Below are positions 44,937 through 48,095 of a DNA stretch of 48,095 nucleotides, piece after piece. A program made the position numbers and the translations under genes. The stretch comes from Bifidobacteriaceae bacterium (GTDB taxonomy: Bacteria > Actinomycetota > Actinomycetes > Actinomycetales > WQXJ01), in assembly GCA_031281585.1 (NCBI GenBank), contig JAITFE010000135.1:1-48095 (forward strand), given 5' to 3'. The notes under the pieces are model-generated. The model saw only the letters and a list, made by a program, of their open reading frames with translations, was not told the DNA's origin and did no database searches. Numbering within the stretch: the first letter of the stretch is position 1; every line of letters begins with the position of its first letter.

Positions 44937-45527
44937 CTACGGCTTGGCGGCTGTGCCGCCGCCGGGGTCGCAGAGGCCGCCCTCGACCACGGTTTGGGCG
45001 GCCGTGATCGCGAAGTCCTTGACCTTGCCGCCTTCGGCGTGGACGCCAACGCACCAGGAGCGAGGGCCCTCAAAGTCGGACGAGGCCTGAAGCTCGACCC
45101 CCTCCGACCGGGGCACAACGATTTCCCTCTCGCCCGTGGAGCTGCGGACGGTGAGGATGTAGCCCTCGGTGCCCTGGTCGAACTCGATTGTCCCCCGGCC
45201 CTCGTCCCGCAGGCCGACCGCCTCGCTGGCGACCTCTTTGCCAATGCCCTGTAGGTCCCATTGAGCGTCGGAATCCGCCGTCTTGGCCCGCTGGCTCAAG
45301 AACAGCGGGATTGCGATGGCCGCGAGGATGACGAACGGCAGCACCAGGGCACCCACCACGATCCCGACGATCAGCCCGGTCCTCTTCTTGGCCGGCGGGC
45401 CCGGGACTAGCGGGGGCGGCGCCGGATGGTGAGAAGCAGCACCGGGGTAGTAGCGGCCGTCGGCCGCCAGGTAATGTCCGGGCGGGGGCGGGCTGAACGG
45501 GTTCGGAACGGGCGCTTGCTGGCTCAC
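44937..45527 (-). CDS. Pilin-like single-pass membrane protein with N-terminal DUF2510-like segment
   Basis: A 196-residue protein. The cytoplasmic N-terminus PPPPGHYLAADGRYYPG recalls the DUF2510 short motif, and a Pro-rich linker and KKR stop precede the helix GLIVGIVVGALVLPFVILAA. This continues as IAIPLFLSQRAKTADSDAQWDLQGI, which strongly resembles the N-terminal helix of type IV pilins (ILAAIAIP.FL.QR.KA). The C-terminal domain has a disulfide-ready cysteine pair (SWCVGVHAEG ... GGLCDPG), as in the D-region of pilins. There is no prepilin peptidase site directly before the helix. GTG at 45527 has a GAGGAGG ribosome site. Function unknown. Confidence 0.78.
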   Translation of the reverse strand: MSQQAPVPNPFSPPPPGHYLAADGRYYPGAASHHPAPPPLVPGPPAKKRTGLIVGIVVGALVLPFVILAAIAIPLFLSQRAKTADSDAQWDLQGIGKEVASEAVGLRDEGRGTIEFDQGTEGYILTVRSSTGEREIVVPRSEGVELQASSDFEGPRSWCVGVHAEGGKVKDFAITAAQTVVEGGLCDPGGGTAAKP

Positions 45528-45639
45528 CGGATCCTCCTCGAAAGCGACTGGGGGAAGGTCGTTTGGCTGGACAAGCCCATCGACCGCGGTCAAGAAGGCG
45601 TCAGGCAGCCGCTCCGCGGTCGGCAGAACCGGGGATCGC

Positions 45640-46428
45640 CTAAACGCGGATCAGGCGGGCGCCTGCGGCCACGAACCGGTTGGCTGTCGAGGTCGACAGC
45701 TCGTGTCCGGTGATCAGCATTTCGAAGTCCTGCACCTCGGCGAACTTGACGAAGCTGGCCACGGAGAACTTGTGATGGGCGCCAATGAAGATTCGCCGTG
45801 TCGCGGCTTTCAGGGCTGTCTCTTTGACGGCGGCCACAGCGGGGTCCGGCGTGGTCAGCCCACGTTCGATCGAGACGCCGTTGGCGCCGAGGATGGCCAG
45901 GTCGATCGTCAGTTTGGCCAGCATTTCCGCCGGCCAGTGGTCCGCCACCGCCAGAGTGGCCGCGCGAAGCCGACCGCCCAGGATAACCACCTGCACGTTT
46001 GGCCGTGCGGCCAGGGCGGTCGCAACCGGCAACGACGCGGTGACAACCGTCAGCGGCCGGTCGGAAGGCAGACGATGCGCGACCAACTCCGTTTGGTAGC
46101 CCTCGTCGAGGTATATGGTTTGCGCTGGGCCGAGACGGCCGATCACAGCGTTCGCGATCCGCTGTTTCTCCTCCGGATTGATGCTGCGCCGGACCCCCAG
46201 GGCGATCTCGAAGCCGCCACTCTCAACCGCGTACGCGCGGCCGTAGGCTCGCCGGATCAGGCCCTGGGACTCAAGCAGTCGGAGATCACGCCTGATCGTC
46301 TCGGCAGACACGTGCATGATTGGCGGAATCCGGGACACGTCGATTCGTCCCTGCGAGCGGATGAGGGACAGCAACTCTGATCGCCGAGTGCTCGGTCCGG
46401 GACTCGGGCCGTCTGCGGGCTGGGTCAT
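45640..46428 (-). CDS. DeoR-family transcriptional regulator
   Basis: A 262-residue regulator. The N-terminal HTH RRSELLSLIRSQGRIDVSRI ... VSAETIRRDLRLLESQGLIRRAYGRA is the DeoR type. The DeoRC effector domain follows, with YLDEGYQTELVAHRLP, LTVVTASLPVATALA, VVILGGRLRAATLAV, LAILGANGVSIERGLTTPDPAVAAVKETAL and IGAHHKFSVASFVKF. Members usually sense a phosphosugar and repress sugar catabolism genes; no such genes are adjacent, so the target is unknown. ATG at 46428 is chosen for its natural N-terminus; the open frame reaches 46656. Confidence 0.92.
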   Translation of the reverse strand: MTQPADGPSPGPSTRRSELLSLIRSQGRIDVSRIPPIMHVSAETIRRDLRLLESQGLIRRAYGRAYAVESGGFEIALGVRRSINPEEKQRIANAVIGRLGPAQTIYLDEGYQTELVAHRLPSDRPLTVVTASLPVATALAARPNVQVVILGGRLRAATLAVADHWPAEMLAKLTIDLAILGANGVSIERGLTTPDPAVAAVKETALKAATRRIFIGAHHKFSVASFVKFAEVQDFEMLITGHELSTSTANRFVAAGARLIRV

Positions 46429-46785
46429 GGGTGGGGTCGCTTCCTTGTTGGAGGAGTCGTCATGGTCAGTGTTTGATGTGGTGTCGCCATCGAATGGCTT
46501 GGGCTGCTCTTGAGGCGGGACAGCGGGTCTTGGCGCCGCCGAGTGCCCTAAGGCGTGGCCTCCCAAACGGCTCACCAGACCGACCGCATCCTGGCCGTGG
46601 GGATCGAGATCGTGGTGGTTGTCCAACAGAGTCGCGTACTTCGCCGGTGATCGCAATGGTACGCCCGCGACCCCGAACTCCTGGCCACTTCTGCGGTCGG
46701 TCTGGTGTCCTAACCGCCGGCTCGTGCCCGGCGGAACCGTGAGGTGAGCGCGGAAGGCGGATGGCCGCTCACCCCGTCAGCAAAT
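46429..46785. other. Intergenic region without a supported gene
   Basis: These 357 bases separate the DeoR gene from the DUF916 gene. Minus-strand sequence upstream of the regulator start is open for 76 codons but is not family-like. A hairpin lies at 46743-46773. I see no other feature. Confidence 0.45.
46743..46773. terminator. Hairpin downstream of DUF916 gene
   Basis: GGTGAGCG (46743-46750) pairs with CGCTCACC (46766-46773). It lies 12 bases past the stop of the minus-strand DUF916 gene. There is no T run, so its role as terminator is tentative. Confidence 0.45.
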
Positions 46786-47952
46786 TCAGGTGTTTGCCAC
46801 CGCCTTCCTCGGTTCGGCGGGCGACTTGGCGATCGCGCCGTCTTCCGAAGTGGGACTGGCGGGTGTCCGTCTTGACGGAGCGGGCCGCTGACGGCGCAGC
46901 TTGGCGGTTCTGCGCCGTCGGATGATCAACACGGTCAGCAACGCGATCAGGAGAACGGCAATGGACACGGTCACCCAGGGGAAAGCCATGATGCTGGTCT
47001 TCTTCTCAACAGGCGGAGAGTCTCCCACGTCCTCGCGGGGTGCCGGATCCACCACCCCTCGCAGATCGAGTCGGCCCAAGGCGACCATGGCGGCGGTGTC
47101 CATTGGATAGTCGAGCGACTGTCCGGGCAACAACTCGGGGACCTGGACGGCGGTGGTGCGCCTGGTTTGCCAGCCGAGCCAATCGGCGCTTTCGAGATAC
47201 GCCTCGCCCGCAAGCCGGACATTGCCCGTATTGGTGACCCGCAGGACGGTTCGAACGCTTCCCCAAACGTCGAGTATGTCCGCATCGAAATGGGGATCGA
47301 GCAACTCGGCGCTCAGCGCGGGGCGCAGGGGACCCGCGACGCGGACGTAGAACCGCATGCCAACGCGTTGCTCAAGGCCGATTGTGGTGGTCGCGGCCGT
47401 CTTGTTCTCAGCGGGAAGCGACGCGACCAGGCCAGCCGCGTGGTCGCCGGGCTCAGCGTCAGGCGGGACCCGGAACCAGAACGAAAGATTGATTCGAGAT
47501 CGAGCGGGAATCGTAACCCGCTTGGCGCTCAACTCGAACCAGGCGCCAGCCCCCGTCGGTGTTTCCGATTTCGGCTGAATGTCGAAGCCGCCGTTCGGTG
47601 TCATGACCGCGTCACGCGCGTAGATGTCGAGTTCGATTTCTTTGGTGCTGTAGTTGGCGACGGCCAGATAGTCCATGACCCCGTCGCCCGGATTCATTTC
47701 GTATTCGAACACGCCGCGATCGGTTGGCCCATCCGGCGTGGACGGCGCGACTCCCCAAGTCAGACGCTCGCTCTGGCGTTGGCCGGGGCTGAGGGGCGAA
47801 GGTTCGGGTGAGGGGGTGGCGGGCAGCGGACCCGGCTGAACAGCGGCGATGCCGGCCGGCGCGAGAACCAGCGCAGGCACGGCCAGCGTTATGACGGCCG
47901 CGAAGGTCGCGGCGCATCGGATGAATAGACGTTTCGTCCTCGGGAGTTGCAC
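46786..47952 (-). CDS. DUF916 / WxL-interacting surface protein
   Basis: A 388-residue exported membrane protein. The signal peptide KRLFIRCAATFAAVITLAVPALVLA is followed by a Pro/Ser linker and the DUF916-type beta-domain: LTWGVAPSTPDGPTDRGVFEYEMNPGDGVMDYLAVANYSTKEIELDIYARDA, then VTIPARSRINLSFWFRVPPDAEPGDHAAGLVAS and VLRVTNTGNVRLAGEAYLES. A C-terminal helix (WVTVSIAVLLIALLTVLIIRRRR) and a basic tail anchor it in the membrane. Such proteins are the partners of WxL-domain cell-wall proteins. Start GTG at 47952 with an AAAGGGA ribosome site. It lies downstream of the truncated surface-protein gene at the window edge. Confidence 0.87.
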   Translation of the reverse strand: MQLPRTKRLFIRCAATFAAVITLAVPALVLAPAGIAAVQPGPLPATPSPEPSPLSPGQRQSERLTWGVAPSTPDGPTDRGVFEYEMNPGDGVMDYLAVANYSTKEIELDIYARDAVMTPNGGFDIQPKSETPTGAGAWFELSAKRVTIPARSRINLSFWFRVPPDAEPGDHAAGLVASLPAENKTAATTTIGLEQRVGMRFYVRVAGPLRPALSAELLDPHFDADILDVWGSVRTVLRVTNTGNVRLAGEAYLESADWLGWQTRRTTAVQVPELLPGQSLDYPMDTAAMVALGRLDLRGVVDPAPREDVGDSPPVEKKTSIMAFPWVTVSIAVLLIALLTVLIIRRRRTAKLRRQRPAPSRRTPASPTSEDGAIAKSPAEPRKAVANT

Positions 47953-47980
47953 GAGTTGTCCCTTTCGACGTTTGGTGGGT

Positions 47981-48018
47981 GAGGGGCGGGGCCCGTTGTG
48001 GTGGGTTGCCCGCCCCTC
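47981..48018. terminator. Stem-loop between surface-protein genes
   Basis: GAGGGGCGGG (47981-47990) pairs with CCCGCCCCTC (48009-48018), loop 18 nt. It lies between the stop of the upstream surface gene and the DUF916 start on the minus strand and has no T run. It may be an attenuator or an RNA-stabilising stem giving unequal expression of the two genes. Confidence 0.55.
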
Positions 48019-48031
48019 GGTTGTGTTGGGT

Positions 48032-48095
48032 TTACAGGACTGAGAATGTGATGAGGGCTTGGTAGATGCCGGCCGCGATGGTGGTCGGTGCTTGG
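48032..48095 (-). CDS. C-terminal end of a WxL-type surface protein (partial)
   Basis: The last ~20 codons of a minus-strand gene are visible, reading APTTIAAGIYQALITFSVL and then TAA at 48034-48032. The ending resembles the last beta-strands of WxL-type surface domains (A/P-TT-hydrophobic-G-Y-x-A-x-hydrophobic-T). The next gene downstream is a DUF916 protein, the usual WxL partner, which supports the reading. Only this short end is present, so the call rests mainly on context. Confidence 0.6.
   Translation of the reverse strand, partial: QAPTTIAAGIYQALITFSVL

Noticed and set aside
46431-46742. A 103-codon plus-strand frame between DeoR and DUF916
   Set aside because: No ribosome site, no family pattern and Arg/Pro-rich composition typical of off-frame translation.

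Overview
This is a GC-rich, gene-dense stretch of an actinobacterial chromosome. The evidence is a high-GC codon bias, frequent GTG starts, a CIRCE-controlled groES, the conserved order glmS ... nnr-alr-tsaE-tsaB-rimI-tsaD-groES-guaB3-guaB, a reductase related to the mycothiol-dependent Rv2466c type, and many start codons lying 6-8 nt after a TANNNT box (leaderless transcription). I cannot name a genus from sequence alone. There is no rRNA, tRNA, CRISPR array, integrase or transposase.

Layout. (1) 1-7736, plus strand: an apparent operon for a peptide-type ABC importer (two permeases, a fused double ATPase, a lipoprotein), followed by an OsmC-like protein, an acyl-CoA-dehydrogenase/DszC-like flavoenzyme, a nitroreductase and a CGNR zinc-finger protein. 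It looks like an uptake-and-oxidation pathway for a small organic compound, possibly organosulfur. It converges on a cystathionine gamma-synthase-like gene across a perfect 28-bp palindrome. (2) 9214-19052: core housekeeping genes glmS, a pabC-like aminotransferase, nnr (NAD(P)HX repair), alr and the t6A set tsaE/tsaB/rimI/tsaD, interrupted by a small gene and a DMT exporter. (3) 19053-25591: a more variable region with a YbdK-type carboxylate-amine ligase overlapping a THUMP-like methyltransferase, a truncated higA remnant, a leaderless DUF1778/GNAT toxin-antitoxin pair, a 579-residue orphan protein and a DUF4395 membrane protein. (4) 25995-30925: ribokinase, groES, an MFS permease, guaB3 and a DnaQ-like exonuclease. 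(5) 31076-37594: a 2172-residue DUF11-repeat surface protein with an LPFSG anchor, followed by convergent guaB. (6) 39322-42611: a membrane protein, winged-helix regulator, ABC ATPase and ABC permease operon with overlapping genes. (7) 42716-48095, minus strand: a degenerate or frameshifted ECF sigma/anti-sigma pair, a DsbA-type oxidoreductase, a pilin-like membrane protein, a DeoR regulator and a DUF916 surface protein downstream of a truncated WxL-like surface gene.

The points most worth a second look are the sigma factor without region 4 running out of frame into its membrane partner, the dispersed GACGGCATCGGCGG repeat that has also entered coding sequence, the 28-bp perfect palindrome, the shared leaderless promoter layout, the higA remnant beside an intact TA pair, and the giant DUF11 protein.
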